This document shows positions 19,068-27,325 of a stretch of 64,000 nucleotides of DNA, piece after piece (the stretch's first letter is position 1; every line of letters begins with the position of its first letter). Both the position numbers and the translations under genes were made by a program. The stretch is from Sphingorhabdus sp. YGSMI21 (GTDB taxonomy: Bacteria; Pseudomonadota; Alphaproteobacteria; Sphingomonadales; Sphingomonadaceae): contig NZ_CP022548.1 of NCBI RefSeq assembly GCF_002776575.1, positions 1,813,001 to 1,877,000 of the forward strand, given 5' to 3'. Below the pieces are notes generated by a model, which saw only the letters and a list, made by a program, of their open reading frames with translations, was not told the origin of the DNA and ran no database searches.

Positions 19068-20330
19068 ATGCTATTGGTCCTGAGGAGATATATATCGCGG
19101 CTGCCAGAGAAAATCTGGTTCCGGGCGATGCTGTTCAGTGTCGGTGCGATCGCAGCGGCTGCCGCGGCAGAATGGGTGGGACCGTTGATCCCCTATGAAG
19201 CGGATCTCGAGATAGCCAGTGGGTCGGTCGGGGATATATTGACGATCCTCGCGTCAAGCATGTTGGCGGTCATCGCATTTTCCGTGTCGATCATGGTGTC
19301 GGCTTATGGTTCGGCGACCAGCACCGCGACACCCCGGACCATCGCTCTCATGCTTGCCGATGACCGGTCGCAAAATGCCTTGTCGACCTTTCTGGGTACA
19401 TTTCTGTTCAGCATCGTCGGGATTATCGGACTGTCCGCCGGCTATTATGACGACCAGGGCCGGATCATCCTGTTCTTCGCGACGATTGCCGTGATTGTGA
19501 TTATTTCCGGCACCCTGATCAACTGGATTCAGCAGCTGTCGACGTTCGGGCGGATGAACGACCTTATCGAGCGGGTCGAGCAGGCCACCTCGAAAGCGTT
19601 GCGCTGGCATGGCCAGCATCCATATCTGAATGCGCAGCCGCCGGTTGAGGTTCCGGAGGATGCTTTACCGGTCCGCTGTGACATCGCCAGCGGTGTGGTG
19701 ACGTCGATCGACATGGGCCAGCTGCAGGAAACCGCGAGTCAACAGGATGTCACCGTCCATCTGATCATCCATCCGGGCAAATTGATCTATCCGGCTCGGC
19801 CACTGCTGTATCTTTCTGGCGAGGGAGCGAAAGCAGCCGATATGCAGCCGTTTCGCGATAGCATATTGGTCGAGCATGATCGCAGCTTCGACCAGGATCC
19901 CCGCTTCGGACTTGTGGTATTGTCCGAGATTGCCTCACGGGCATTGTCCCCCGCGGTGAACGATCCCGGTACGGCGATTTCGGTGCTGGACAGCGGTCTG
20001 CGTTGCTTCGAAGTTCTGGCAGAAGCCAGCGCCGAACCAAAGGAAGCCAAATATTCGAGAGTGCACGGCCCGGAAATAGCGGTAGAGGACCTGTTCACCG
20101 ATTTCTTCATCAAGATCGCGCGGGATGGGGCCGGCATTGTGGAGGTGCAGCAGCGCGTTCAGCTCTGCCTGCTGGCCCTGGCCCAGTCATGGCCCGACCT
20201 GTTTGCATCCGCCGCTGCAGATGCGTCCCGCAACGCGCTGGCAAGGGCGCTCGATACAATCGTCCACAAGGCCGACACGAAAGATTTGAAGGCAAGGTCG
20301 CAAAAGGTCGCCGATTGCTGCGACGAATAA
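19068..20330 (+). CDS. DUF2254 membrane protein
   Basis: The product from 19068 has 420 residues. It starts with LRRYISRLPEKIWFRAMLF, has two to four hydrophobic helices (to about residue 150) and the DUF2254 mark ILTILASSMLAVIAFSVSIMVSAYGSATSTATPR. The rest is a soluble domain with SRALSPAVNDPGTAISVLD, a conserved block of the family. The function is unknown; it is an inner-membrane protein with a large cytoplasmic part. Two earlier in-frame ATGs (18924, 18978) add a polar leader; the family normally starts near LRRY, so I chose 19068. It opens the envelope/stress region. Confidence 0.82.
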   Translation: MLLVLRRYISRLPEKIWFRAMLFSVGAIAAAAAAEWVGPLIPYEADLEIASGSVGDILTILASSMLAVIAFSVSIMVSAYGSATSTATPRTIALMLADDRSQNALSTFLGTFLFSIVGIIGLSAGYYDDQGRIILFFATIAVIVIISGTLINWIQQLSTFGRMNDLIERVEQATSKALRWHGQHPYLNAQPPVEVPEDALPVRCDIASGVVTSIDMGQLQETASQQDVTVHLIIHPGKLIYPARPLLYLSGEGAKAADMQPFRDSILVEHDRSFDQDPRFGLVVLSEIASRALSPAVNDPGTAISVLDSGLRCFEVLAEASAEPKEAKYSRVHGPEIAVEDLFTDFFIKIARDGAGIVEVQQRVQLCLLALAQSWPDLFASAAADASRNALARALDTIVHKADTKDLKARSQKVADCCDE

Positions 20331-20538
20331 TTGGCCATGTCGATAGCGCCAAATGAAAGACCGGATGAAGCGATAAACGACATACTCTACTCGTCGTAAT
20401 CGTCTCATCCGGCGCAAACCTTTGGGTCGAAGGTGAATTCGAACATCGCCCATCGATTACTGCTTTTAACTCGGCACCCGCCAGTTGGTTCCCGGATTGT
20501 GAAATATTTTTCTATGTTCGGAGGCCTTGGCCCGCCGT
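20331..20538. other. Intergenic stretch without a recognised gene
   Basis: This gap separates the convergent DUF2254 and GNAT genes. A reverse-strand GGAAC at about 20488 is followed 16 bases on by AGTT rather than CGTT, so I do not call a promoter. No terminator with a U-run is obvious. Confidence 0.4.
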
Positions 20539-21153
20539 TCAGCCGGCCGAGAAAGCGTCGATAATATCGGGTATCGCGTTCGGGCGATCCATCGCTTGCA
20601 GGGCGCTGATGGCATCTTTGATCACCAGATTATATTGGGCTACCGATCCTTCCATCACGCTAGGCGTCGCGCCGACCGACCGGATCAGGCGGTAGGCCTT
20701 CTTGTTGTCGCGCAATATGTCGATCCGCAATTGTCGCAGGCCTTCACAATAGCAGTCGAGAAGCAACGCCGTCATCAGGATCCGGGCGACGCCCAGTCCG
20801 TGATAGGGGTCCAGAACCGCTATGGCGAACTCGCCGGTGTCGCTGGATTCCGCTTCGCGGAAAACATGGGCGGCCGCGATCGGCGGATGGCCTTCCTCGT
20901 CCATGTTGATGACGCCCCATGCGAGATGCGTGATACCGTCCGCGCTCGCCAGCCGTTCGACGACGGTCGGCGGCATGGTTTTTGAGCCCGAGAAGAAGCG
21001 CAAATAGCGGCTCTGGTCGGATAGCTGGCTGATACCTTTCTCGATTTCGCCCAGATCCGATTGGCGGACACGACGCAGGCAGATCCGGGTGCCGTTATCG
21101 AGTCTGGCGTTTACCGATCCGAGCTGATTCTGAAAGGACCACGAACCAGACAT
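20539..21153 (-). CDS. GNAT family N-acetyltransferase
   Basis: The 204-residue protein has the GNAT fold marks: RLRRVRQSD-like first strand (here ICLRRVRQSDLGEI), the strand EFAIAVLDPYHGLGVARILMTAL with the acetyl-CoA loop, and a final RLIRSVGATPSVMEGSV segment. The Q/R-x-x-G-x-G/A loop is HGLGVA, slightly degenerate. Similar proteins occur as stand-alone acyltransferases or as the C-terminal domain of acyl-CoA synthetases such as Pat. The ATG at 21153 has AGGAG seven bases ahead. A longer frame reaching 21237 overlaps the MscS stop and is rejected. Acceptor unknown. Confidence 0.82.
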   Translation of the reverse strand: MSGSWSFQNQLGSVNARLDNGTRICLRRVRQSDLGEIEKGISQLSDQSRYLRFFSGSKTMPPTVVERLASADGITHLAWGVINMDEEGHPPIAAAHVFREAESSDTGEFAIAVLDPYHGLGVARILMTALLLDCYCEGLRQLRIDILRDNKKAYRLIRSVGATPSVMEGSVAQYNLVIKDAISALQAMDRPNAIPDIIDAFSAG

Positions 21154-21233
21154 CGAATTTCTCCTCGTTGCACCGCCGATATTTGCCGGAGACTGCACAT
21201 GTCCCGGCGCCGGTTGACTGTCTGAGATTAACA

Positions 21234-22124
21234 TCATTCTGCCTGCGCGGCCACCGGTATGGCCTCTTTGAAAGTATGGGTGACATAGGGAAAGGGGATT
21301 TCAATATTGGCATCGTCCAGCGCCCGTTTGACCGCACGGATCACCAGATCGCGGCTTTCGTGCATGTCGCGCTGCGCCGAACCGGACCACCAGCGCAGCT
21401 TGAAATCGATAGAACTGGAATTGAATTCACAAGCAAATATGTCGACCGGTTTTCGGTCGTCGGTGGTACCGGATGATTCCACGGCGGTGCGAATGACATC
21501 GCGCGCTTCCTCCAAGTCGGTGTCATAGGAAACGCCAACCACGACTTCATGGCGCCGGCGATCGAGATCGGTCAGAATCTCGACCGGATTTTTGAACAAT
21601 ATGGAATTCGGCACAATCGTCAGCTCGTTCGACAGCTTTCTGATATGCGTCTCCCGCAGCAGGATTTGTTCCACCTTGCCTTCAATCCCTTCGCAGGAAA
21701 TATAATCGCCAATCCGCATTTTCTCCCGCACCATGATCAATATGCCGGCGAGAAAATTCTCGAAAATATCCTGAAAGGCAAAGCCGATAGCGACCGTGCC
21801 GACGCCAAGACCGGCGATCAGGCTTCCGGGCGTCAGATCGGGCAGCAGGATCGTCAACGCGATAAGCAGGCCCACCGTCCAGATTGCAATTCGCACCAGC
21901 GTGTCCACCAGTTCGCGCAGAGACGGACGCATCGCCGTCCTCGCGGTCAGGCGATCTGCGATTTTAGTAGCAAATCTCGCGACGATCCACGTTGATATTA
22001 TAAGGAAAATGGCGATAACCAGATTGGGCAGGAGACTGACCAGCCCCTCCCACATGGAGCGCAATTGTGCAGCCAATATCTGGAGGGTATTAAGCGATTG
22101 ATCTACTTGATTATTCATGCGCAT
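21234..22124 (-). CDS. MscS-family small-conductance mechanosensitive channel
   Basis: The 296-residue protein has an N-terminal membrane part with three helices. The third holds the pore pattern AGLGVGTVAIGFAFQDIFENFLAGI, the glycine-alanine packing helix and kink of MscS. The beta domain follows with REKMRIGDYISCEGIEGKVEQI and the NSILFKNPV loop, then the alpha/beta cytoplasmic cage. It would protect against hypo-osmotic shock. Two ATGs at 22124 and 22118 are possible and neither has a good ribosome binding site. It diverges from the phospholipase D gene across 77 bases. Confidence 0.92.
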   Translation of the reverse strand: MRMNNQVDQSLNTLQILAAQLRSMWEGLVSLLPNLVIAIFLIISTWIVARFATKIADRLTARTAMRPSLRELVDTLVRIAIWTVGLLIALTILLPDLTPGSLIAGLGVGTVAIGFAFQDIFENFLAGILIMVREKMRIGDYISCEGIEGKVEQILLRETHIRKLSNELTIVPNSILFKNPVEILTDLDRRRHEVVVGVSYDTDLEEARDVIRTAVESSGTTDDRKPVDIFACEFNSSSIDFKLRWWSGSAQRDMHESRDLVIRAVKRALDDANIEIPFPYVTHTFKEAIPVAAQAE

Positions 22125-22168
22125 TAAACGCGCAAGTAACAAATTGGTTGCATATGGGTCTGGCAACG

Positions 22169-22193
22169 GGAACTCTATCCTGCGGGAAAGGTT
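22169..22193 (+). promoter_or_regulatory. Weak EcfG-like promoter before phospholipase D gene
   Basis: GGAAC at 22169-22173 is followed by 16 bases and GGTT at 22190-22193. The -35 and spacing match the EcfG consensus and the -10 differs at its first base. The -10 lies only nine bases before the ATG at 22202, leaving almost no leader. Confidence 0.3.
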
Positions 22194-22201
22194 GATCGCC
22201 T

Positions 22202-23614
22202 ATGTCGAAATTATTCAAGCCAGGGCAAAATTGCTGGCGTGTCGAGCATGCAGACCGTTCTGCCGTTCTGATCGATGGCGAAAATTACTTCCGGGCGGTG
22301 CGAAAGTCGCTGGCGCAGGCCAAACAGCGTATCATGCTTCTCGGCTGGGATTTCGACGAACGGGTCGAAATGCACGATACCGATGAGGAGCCGGACGGGC
22401 CCCTCAGGATCGGTGCCTATTTCGACTGGTTGCTCGAGAAAAACCGGGATCTCGATATCTATGTGCTGCGCTGGGATACGGGGGCTTTGAAATCCTTCTT
22501 CCGGGTCAACGGGCTGATGACGCTGATCCGATGGTATTTCCATCCCCGGGTGCATTTCAAGCTCGATTCCCATCATCCGGTAGGGGCGGCTCATCATCAG
22601 AAAGTTATCGTGATCGACGAGGACACAGCCTTTTGCAGCGGTATCGATGTCACCAACAATCGCTGGGATACGCGGGCGCACGAGGATAATCACGACCATC
22701 GGCTGCAACCGGACGGCCATGATGCCGGACCTTGGCATGACGCGGCGATGGTCGTTCAGGGCAAGGTCGCGAGCGCGCTTGCGGAATATGCCGTGCAGCA
22801 CTGGCGTGCTGCCGGCGGGAAGAAGACCAAAAGGGTTACGGCAAAGGATGATTGCTGGCCCGCCAATCTCGATCCGGACTTTACCGATTGCCCGATTGCA
22901 ATCGCCAGAACTTTACCGGAAATGGATGATCAACAGGGCGTGCACGAGATTGAAGCGCTTTGCGTCGATTTGATCGCCGCAGCCCAGGATCATATCTATG
23001 CCGAAAGTCAGTATTTTGCTTCGGCGAAGATCGCCGCCGCCATCGCCGCTCGCCTGTCGGAACCGGACGGCCCGGAAGTGATCATTATCAATCCGGAAAG
23101 CGCAGAGGGCTGGCTCGAGTCCGAGATCATGGATTCAACGCGTGCCCGTCTGGTGGAAGCGTTGAGAGCGCGCGACAAATATGACCGTTTCCGGATGTTT
23201 CACCCGTTCAACGAGGCCGGAACGCCGATATATGTCCACGCGAAGATATTGATCATTGATGACCGGTATATCCGCATAGGCTCGTCAAACTTCAACAACC
23301 GGTCGCTCGGCTTTGACAGCGAATGCGATGTTGCGATTGACGCGTCGGTGATCGCCGATGGCACGGTGCCAGCCCAGATCGCCCGCGTCAGGAATGATTT
23401 GCTGGCTGAGCATCTGGGGCAGGAAGTCGACGTTGTTCGCGAGTCTATGGAGAGGACAAATTCGCTGATTAAGACGATCGAGGCTTTAAACAGCCCGGGT
23501 CGGGAGCTCAGGCCCTATCAGACAGCTGATATCGGAGCGGTCGAAGCCTGGCTCTCGGAGAATGACATCCTCGACCCAAGGCGGGCCGATGATGTTTTTG
23601 CAGGAATCATGTAA
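22202..23614 (+). CDS. Phospholipase D / cardiolipin synthase-like protein
   Basis: The 470-residue protein has two HKD motifs (HxKx4D): the first at residues 132-139 within HHQKVIVIDEDTAFCSGID, the second in HAKILIIDDRYIRIGSSNFNNRS in the C-terminal half. This is the phospholipase D superfamily layout used for phosphatidyl transfer or hydrolysis. Unlike ClsA it has no N-terminal membrane helices, so it is likely soluble or peripheral. Neighbours are mechanosensitive channels and stress proteins, so a role in membrane lipid remodelling is plausible. Substrate class is inferred only from the family. The start is the first ATG after the divergent gap. Confidence 0.9.
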   Translation: MSKLFKPGQNCWRVEHADRSAVLIDGENYFRAVRKSLAQAKQRIMLLGWDFDERVEMHDTDEEPDGPLRIGAYFDWLLEKNRDLDIYVLRWDTGALKSFFRVNGLMTLIRWYFHPRVHFKLDSHHPVGAAHHQKVIVIDEDTAFCSGIDVTNNRWDTRAHEDNHDHRLQPDGHDAGPWHDAAMVVQGKVASALAEYAVQHWRAAGGKKTKRVTAKDDCWPANLDPDFTDCPIAIARTLPEMDDQQGVHEIEALCVDLIAAAQDHIYAESQYFASAKIAAAIAARLSEPDGPEVIIINPESAEGWLESEIMDSTRARLVEALRARDKYDRFRMFHPFNEAGTPIYVHAKILIIDDRYIRIGSSNFNNRSLGFDSECDVAIDASVIADGTVPAQIARVRNDLLAEHLGQEVDVVRESMERTNSLIKTIEALNSPGRELRPYQTADIGAVEAWLSENDILDPRRADDVFAGIM

Positions 23615-23653
23615 ACGGTCTGGGAAAAAGCACCTGAATAATCACTGCGACTG

Positions 23654-23767
23654 TTATGCAGTGGTTTCGTTGGTGTCCGGCTGTTTCTTTTCCTGGATTT
23701 TCTTGATGATGATTCTGGCTGCTACCGAAATGGCTCCGGCCGCGATGGTTCTGATGATGTAACGCAC
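23654..23767 (-). CDS. 37-residue basic amphipathic peptide
   Basis: A GTG at 23767 with AGGAG six bases upstream opens a 37-codon frame on the reverse strand, read as MRYIIRTIAAGAISVAARII followed by a lysine-rich IKKIQEKKQ and a polar tail. The first 20 residues form one hydrophobic, arginine-bordered helix, so it is likely a single-pass or surface-bound membrane miniprotein. I do not recognise a family. It follows the DUF202 gene in the same direction (gap 76 bases) and may belong to that unit. The good ribosome binding site is the main support. Confidence 0.5.
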   Translation of the reverse strand: MRYIIRTIAAGAISVAARIIIKKIQEKKQPDTNETTA

Positions 23768-23843
23768 GTCATGCTCCTTCAATCTTTATGACATTCATAT
23801 GATCTACCGACGAGCGACCAAATGGTTGCAACCGTGCTAGGGA

Positions 23844-24248
23844 TCAGCCGGCAAAGTCCATTGTCCAGATCGCCACAATCAAGGCCAGGGCGCCTGACGC
23901 CATCAGGCCGGAAACGATTCGCATATTGTATGGCTTTACCGGTGTTGCATGATGCGAATTGAGCCGGTCCTGGACGGCGCAGCCATTGCGCTGGGCAACC
24001 CAGAAAATGAAGATACCGATGATCATGAACAAGGTCGCGATGGCCTTGGGCACCCAGAAGGGTTCAAGTTTGCCAAAGAGCGCATTGAAGCCGAGTCCGA
24101 TCCCGACCGCTGCCAGACCTGTGCGCATCCAGCCGGCAAAAGTCCGTTCGTTGGCCATGATCGTACGATCTTCGGCCCATTCGGTGCGGTCCTCGGCGAG
24201 GTCCGTGCGTTCGCTGGCCAGTTCCGTGCTGGATGAGTCTGTTGTCAT
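23844..24248 (-). CDS. DUF202 membrane protein
   Basis: The 134-residue protein has a charged N-terminus with an internal repeat of the type (L/W)AEDRT, continuing into IMANERTFAGWMRTGLAAV, the DUF202 signature. Three hydrophobic helices follow (about residues 35-57, 62-83 and 107-130). DUF202 (YidH-type) proteins are small inner-membrane proteins of unknown function. The ATG at 24248 is preceded by GGGAGG at five bases; an upstream start at 24308 is not needed. It lies in a leftward run with PLDc_N and DUF2383 genes behind a probable stress promoter. Confidence 0.88.
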   Translation of the reverse strand: MTTDSSSTELASERTDLAEDRTEWAEDRTIMANERTFAGWMRTGLAAVGIGLGFNALFGKLEPFWVPKAIATLFMIIGIFIFWVAQRNGCAVQDRLNSHHATPVKPYNMRIVSGLMASGALALIVAIWTMDFAG

Positions 24249-24365
24249 ACTCGCCTCCCGATGTCGCGTTCGAACCGCGCGCGGAATATATAGCAAAAGC
24301 CCCGCCACCCATCCACAAGGGATGCATGTCGGGGCTTGATGCGTTCGTTCAGATAAATTCGACGA

Positions 24366-24551
24366 CTAGATTGCCCGTGCGGAGCCTCTTGGTCCGACGA
24401 AGAACCAAAGGATCAGGCCGATTACCGGCAAGATCAAGATGATCAGCGACCAGATGATCTTGGCACCAGTCGAGGAGCCGCTTCCCCAGACGCTCAGCAG
24501 CGCCCAGATGTCGAGAGCCAAAATCAGAAGTCCAACAATTCCATATTCCAT
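24366..24551 (-). CDS. PLDc_N domain membrane protein
   Basis: The 61-residue protein has two hydrophobic helices. Its second half, KIIWSLIILILPVIGLILWFFVGPRG, matches the PLDc_N (phospholipase D nuclease N-terminal) family, which occurs as the membrane part of cardiolipin synthases and as free small proteins. An AAGGGAA ribosome binding site precedes the ATG at 24551. It lies 42 bases after the DUF2383 gene. A phospholipase D-like enzyme without its own membrane segments is encoded 750 bases away, so a partnership is conceivable but unproven. Confidence 0.88.
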   Translation of the reverse strand: MEYGIVGLLILALDIWALLSVWGSGSSTGAKIIWSLIILILPVIGLILWFFVGPRGSARAI

Positions 24552-24593
24552 GATAAATTCCCTTGTTTAAATATTATGTGATCAACCGCGCGT

Positions 24594-25037
24594 TCAGGAG
24601 GTTGCTTCTTCGAGATGGTCGATCAGACGACCGTCCGCCCGCAGTTCTCCCTGGTAATTGCGCAGCAATGCTTTGGCCGACACCGACAGGTCATCCTGGA
24701 TAAGCGCCTTTTCAAACTTCTTGCGCAGATATTCCTCGCCGGTTTCGACCGCCTCGATCGCCGCTTCGTCATTGTCCTGGACGGCAGCGCTCAAGTCCAT
24801 GAACACGCGGTGGGCGGACGCCAGAATGGTGCCGTCGCTTTCCGGCGTGCCGCCGGATTTCGTGATTTCCTCACGCACCGCAGCGGCCATCGCCCGGCGA
24901 GATGCCGCGCGGCGGGAGAAGAAATTCTTGAACGTGGTCCGGTCCGCAATCTCGGCTGCTTTCTCGTAGCCATGCGTGGAATCGATCAGTGTTTCCAAAA
25001 CGTCATTCAAAATGTCCGTGGAAGCGTTATTTGTCAT
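24594..25037 (-). CDS. DUF2383 / PA2169-type four-helix bundle protein
   Basis: The 147-residue all-helical protein has the ferritin-like pattern of PA2169/DUF2383: ILNDVLETLIDSTHGYEKAAE at the start, FFSRRAASRRAMAAAVREEI in the middle, and ALLRNYQGELRADGRLIDHL at the end. Members are often stress-induced in proteobacteria and their function is unknown. The ATG at 25037 has GAGG five bases ahead. An EcfG-like site with one mismatch lies upstream at 25071-25095. It is the first gene of the leftward unit and shares its upstream region with the BON/MscS gene. Confidence 0.85.
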   Translation of the reverse strand: MTNNASTDILNDVLETLIDSTHGYEKAAEIADRTTFKNFFSRRAASRRAMAAAVREEITKSGGTPESDGTILASAHRVFMDLSAAVQDNDEAAIEAVETGEEYLRKKFEKALIQDDLSVSAKALLRNYQGELRADGRLIDHLEEATS

Positions 25038-25070
25038 ATCAACCTCGTTTTGCGTTATATATGAACAACC

Positions 25071-25095
25071 AACATCGGACGTGCCCGTCGGTTCC
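25071..25095 (-). promoter_or_regulatory. Near-consensus EcfG promoter before DUF2383
   Basis: On the reverse strand GGAAC (25091-25095) is followed by exactly 16 bases and TGTT (25071-25074), one mismatch in the -10. The -10 lies 33 bases before the DUF2383 start. The opposite strand has its own EcfG site 24 bases away, making a divergent stress promoter pair. Confidence 0.5.
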
Positions 25096-25118
25096 AAACT
25101 AAATTTTTCCCGTCGGCA

Positions 25119-25143
25119 GGAACCTTTGCTATGCAGTGGCGTA
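25119..25143 (+). promoter_or_regulatory. EcfG promoter for BON/MscS gene
   Basis: GGAAC at 25119-25123, 16 bases, then CGTA at 25140-25143. The -10 has the same final-base change as the phyR promoter. It lies 25 bases before the ATG at 25169, which also argues against the earlier GTG at 25136. Confidence 0.6.
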
Positions 25144-25168
25144 TGCGAATGTTGCTGATTGGAATAAT

Positions 25169-26557
25169 ATGCCCCTATATCGCTGGCTCCTGACCGCGCT
25201 GTTTCTGGCGGTCGTCGCTGCTCCGCTTTCTACCGGTCTTGCTCCGCTGTTCGAGGCCCGCGCGCAGGTTCCGCTGACCGAGACGGTTGATGAGCCGGAG
25301 CCAGCCATCGATCCGGTGGTTGACGGCAGCGACGATGTCGCGATCGCAGACCGGTTGCGCGGAATTTTCCGGGAAATCGAAGGGCTGGAAGGGGTCGCCG
25401 TCACCGTCGATGCCGGGGTGGTCCGCCTGTCGGGGCCGATAGCCGACACCGCCTCGGCGGAACGCGCGAAAGCCATAGCACAACGCGTATCGGGTGTTGT
25501 CACGGTGGAATCGCAATTTGAGCGCGACCTTTCAGTCGGTAGAAATGTCGAACCGGTGGTCGACAAATTCAGCGCCAGCATGCAAAATTTCCTGTCGGCG
25601 CTACCGCTAATCGGGGTCGCCTTTCTCGCCGCCATTGTCATCGGCCTGTTGGGGCATTTCTTCGCTTCGCGCATGACCTTCTGGAAACGCGTGACGCCGA
25701 ACATCTTTCTGGCCGAACTGATTTCCGGTTTTGTCCGCATATTGTTCATCATGGTCGGGATATTTGTCGGCCTAGACATCCTCAATGCGACCGCCTTGCT
25801 GGGCGCGGTACTTGGCGGAGCCGGCGTGATCGGGCTGGCAGTCGGCTTTGCTCTTCGCGATACGGTCGACAATTACATGTCGAGCATCATGCTGAGTATC
25901 CGCCAGCCGTTCCGGGCCAACGATCATGTCCGGGTGGGCGAACAGGAAGGGCGCGTGGTGCGGCTGACTTCGCGGGCGACGATCTTGATGACGCTGGACG
26001 GCAATCACCTGCGCATTCCCAATGCGACAGTGTTCAAGGCGGAAATATTGAACTTCACGCGCAATCCGCAGCGCCGGTTCAGTTTTGTACTGGGCGTCGA
26101 TGCCGACGACGATCCTGCCGCAGCCATCGAAACGGGGCTTCGCGCGATCAACGGTCAGGCTTTCGTTCTGGACGATCCCGAAGCAACGGCCGAGATCAGG
26201 GAAGTCGGCGATTCCAATATATTGATCGCCTTCCACGGCTGGATCGACCAGCGCCAGAGCGATTTCCACAAGGCGCGGGGCGCGGCGATCCGGGTCACCA
26301 AAAATGCTTTGGAAGAGGCCGGCTTTGCCTTGCCGGAGCCGATCTACCGGCTGCGGTTCGATAACGGGCCGCCGCAGCTGATGGACATGATCGGGAAGCC
26401 GGAAGCAGCCGGTGGGGCCGGTGAGAAGCCGACCAGAGCGCCGACCGGGGAGGCGTTTGACGTATCGCCAGAGGATCATGTCGAGCGGCTGGTGGATTCC
26501 GAGCGGTCTGACGACGGTTCTTCCGATCTCCTGGATGACCAGCAGCCGGTGGAATGA
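25169..26557 (+). CDS. MscS-type channel with N-terminal BON domain
   Basis: The 462-residue protein starts with a cleavable signal peptide ending near FEARAQ. A periplasmic BON-like domain follows (about residues 55-120; VAVTVDAGVVRLSGPIAD is typical), then three membrane helices, the MscS pore helix LLGAVLGGAGVIGLAVGFALRDTVDNYMSSI, the beta domain with NDHVRVGEQEGRVVRLTSRAT, and an alpha/beta cage. The acidic tail is disordered. BON domains bind lipid or peptidoglycan, so this channel may sense the envelope. It is divergent from the DUF2383 unit. The start at 25169 fits both the signal peptide and the EcfG promoter. Confidence 0.88.
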   Translation: MPLYRWLLTALFLAVVAAPLSTGLAPLFEARAQVPLTETVDEPEPAIDPVVDGSDDVAIADRLRGIFREIEGLEGVAVTVDAGVVRLSGPIADTASAERAKAIAQRVSGVVTVESQFERDLSVGRNVEPVVDKFSASMQNFLSALPLIGVAFLAAIVIGLLGHFFASRMTFWKRVTPNIFLAELISGFVRILFIMVGIFVGLDILNATALLGAVLGGAGVIGLAVGFALRDTVDNYMSSIMLSIRQPFRANDHVRVGEQEGRVVRLTSRATILMTLDGNHLRIPNATVFKAEILNFTRNPQRRFSFVLGVDADDDPAAAIETGLRAINGQAFVLDDPEATAEIREVGDSNILIAFHGWIDQRQSDFHKARGAAIRVTKNALEEAGFALPEPIYRLRFDNGPPQLMDMIGKPEAAGGAGEKPTRAPTGEAFDVSPEDHVERLVDSERSDDGSSDLLDDQQPVE

Positions 26558-26649
26558 CGGGGCGGCAACTTAATCTATGTTAGCGCAAATCATATTCAAT
26601 GCGCTTATCTATCGCGACGGGCAATGTCTCGGCTGTGAAGACAGCCGCC

Positions 26650-27093
26650 ATGAGAAAGTTTTGCGTGTCGCCTCGTCCGATCACCTCGCTCATTTTTGTG
26701 AGCACCGTAAAACCCGGCATGGATCAGCAGGATTTTCTTGCGATCACGAACGTTACCCGGCGGAATAGCGAACGATTTGGGCTGACTGGCCTGCTTGTTT
26801 GCAATGGGTTCAACTTCATGCAGTGCATCGAGGGAGAGCGGGCTGCCGTCAAAGACCGGATGTATCATATCATCCAGGACGAGCGGCACAGCGGGATCAT
26901 CATTGTACATCATAGCGAGCCTGAGATCCGGCAATTTGCGAATATATATATGGACCGCCGATATTTTCCGGCGGAGGAAAACTCCGGCGCATCTGACCTC
27001 CCGAAAATTCTCGCCATGGCTACCGTCGCCGACGTTACCCGTACAATGTTCCAAAGCTTTCTCTCGCTCGGGTTCGGCGCGGCCAACCTGTAA
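26650..27093 (+). CDS. BLUF domain protein with Tyr-to-Phe change
   Basis: The 147-residue protein is almost entirely a BLUF (FAD blue-light sensor) domain. Aligned by eye to AppA and Slr1694 it keeps the flavin Asn (Asn39, in NSERFGLTG), the key Gln (Gln58, in FMQCIEG) and the Met before the last strand (Met101). The position of the essential photochemical tyrosine, normally L-x-Y-x-S, is Phe16 in LIFVS. The usual Trp beside the Met is Tyr100. Tyr-to-Phe mutants in studied BLUF proteins lose the light reaction. No output domain is fused, as in short BLUF proteins. The start is uncertain (26599 is also open). It lies upstream of nepR-ecfG. Confidence 0.85.
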   Translation: MRKFCVSPRPITSLIFVSTVKPGMDQQDFLAITNVTRRNSERFGLTGLLVCNGFNFMQCIEGERAAVKDRMYHIIQDERHSGIIIVHHSEPEIRQFANIYMDRRYFPAEENSGASDLPKILAMATVADVTRTMFQSFLSLGFGAANL

Positions 27094-27104
27094 GTTGCGC
27101 AATT

Positions 27105-27136
27105 AAGGAGCGGGTGCGACCCGCGCTTTTCTCCTT
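27105..27136 (+). terminator. Terminator after BLUF gene
   Basis: GCGGGT/ACCCGC stem (27110-27115 with 27119-27124) and outer AAGGA/TCCTT arms surround a TTTT run at 27127-27130. It begins 12 bases after the BLUF stop. The hairpin could also end a leftward transcript from the EcfG promoter at 27326-27350, though the U-run is poorer in that direction. Confidence 0.65.
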
Positions 27137-27320
27137 CAATATGCGCTTCTCGCTGCTTCAGCAGGATATATCGCTTTTGGATGCTGCTGTTCTTGCCTTT
27201 TTCAGCGCTTCCACCTCGGCGCCCGCGCGGCCTTTGTCTCCTCCTATCGTCGATTATAAGACCGTGTCCGGAGTGTCGGTCACTGCCAAAAATTTCCACT
27301 TGTGATGTGTTTCCTCCACT
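27110..27320 (-). ncRNA. Possible EcfG-driven small RNA between BLUF and nepR
   Basis: An exact EcfG promoter fires leftward into this 200-base gap, which ends in a hairpin at 27105-27136. The reverse strand has two purine-rich AGGAGG-like sites but no start codon at a proper distance. A reverse frame of about 130 codons would run antisense into the BLUF gene and looks non-coding. An RNA, or a leader overlapping a very short peptide, is the best reading. The transcript is inferred. Confidence 0.3.
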
Positions 27321-27325
27321 AAGCC

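Noticed and set aside
20472..20493. Reverse-strand GGAAC-N16-AGTT
   Set aside because: The -10 differs from CGTT and there is no gene to serve, so chance is more likely.
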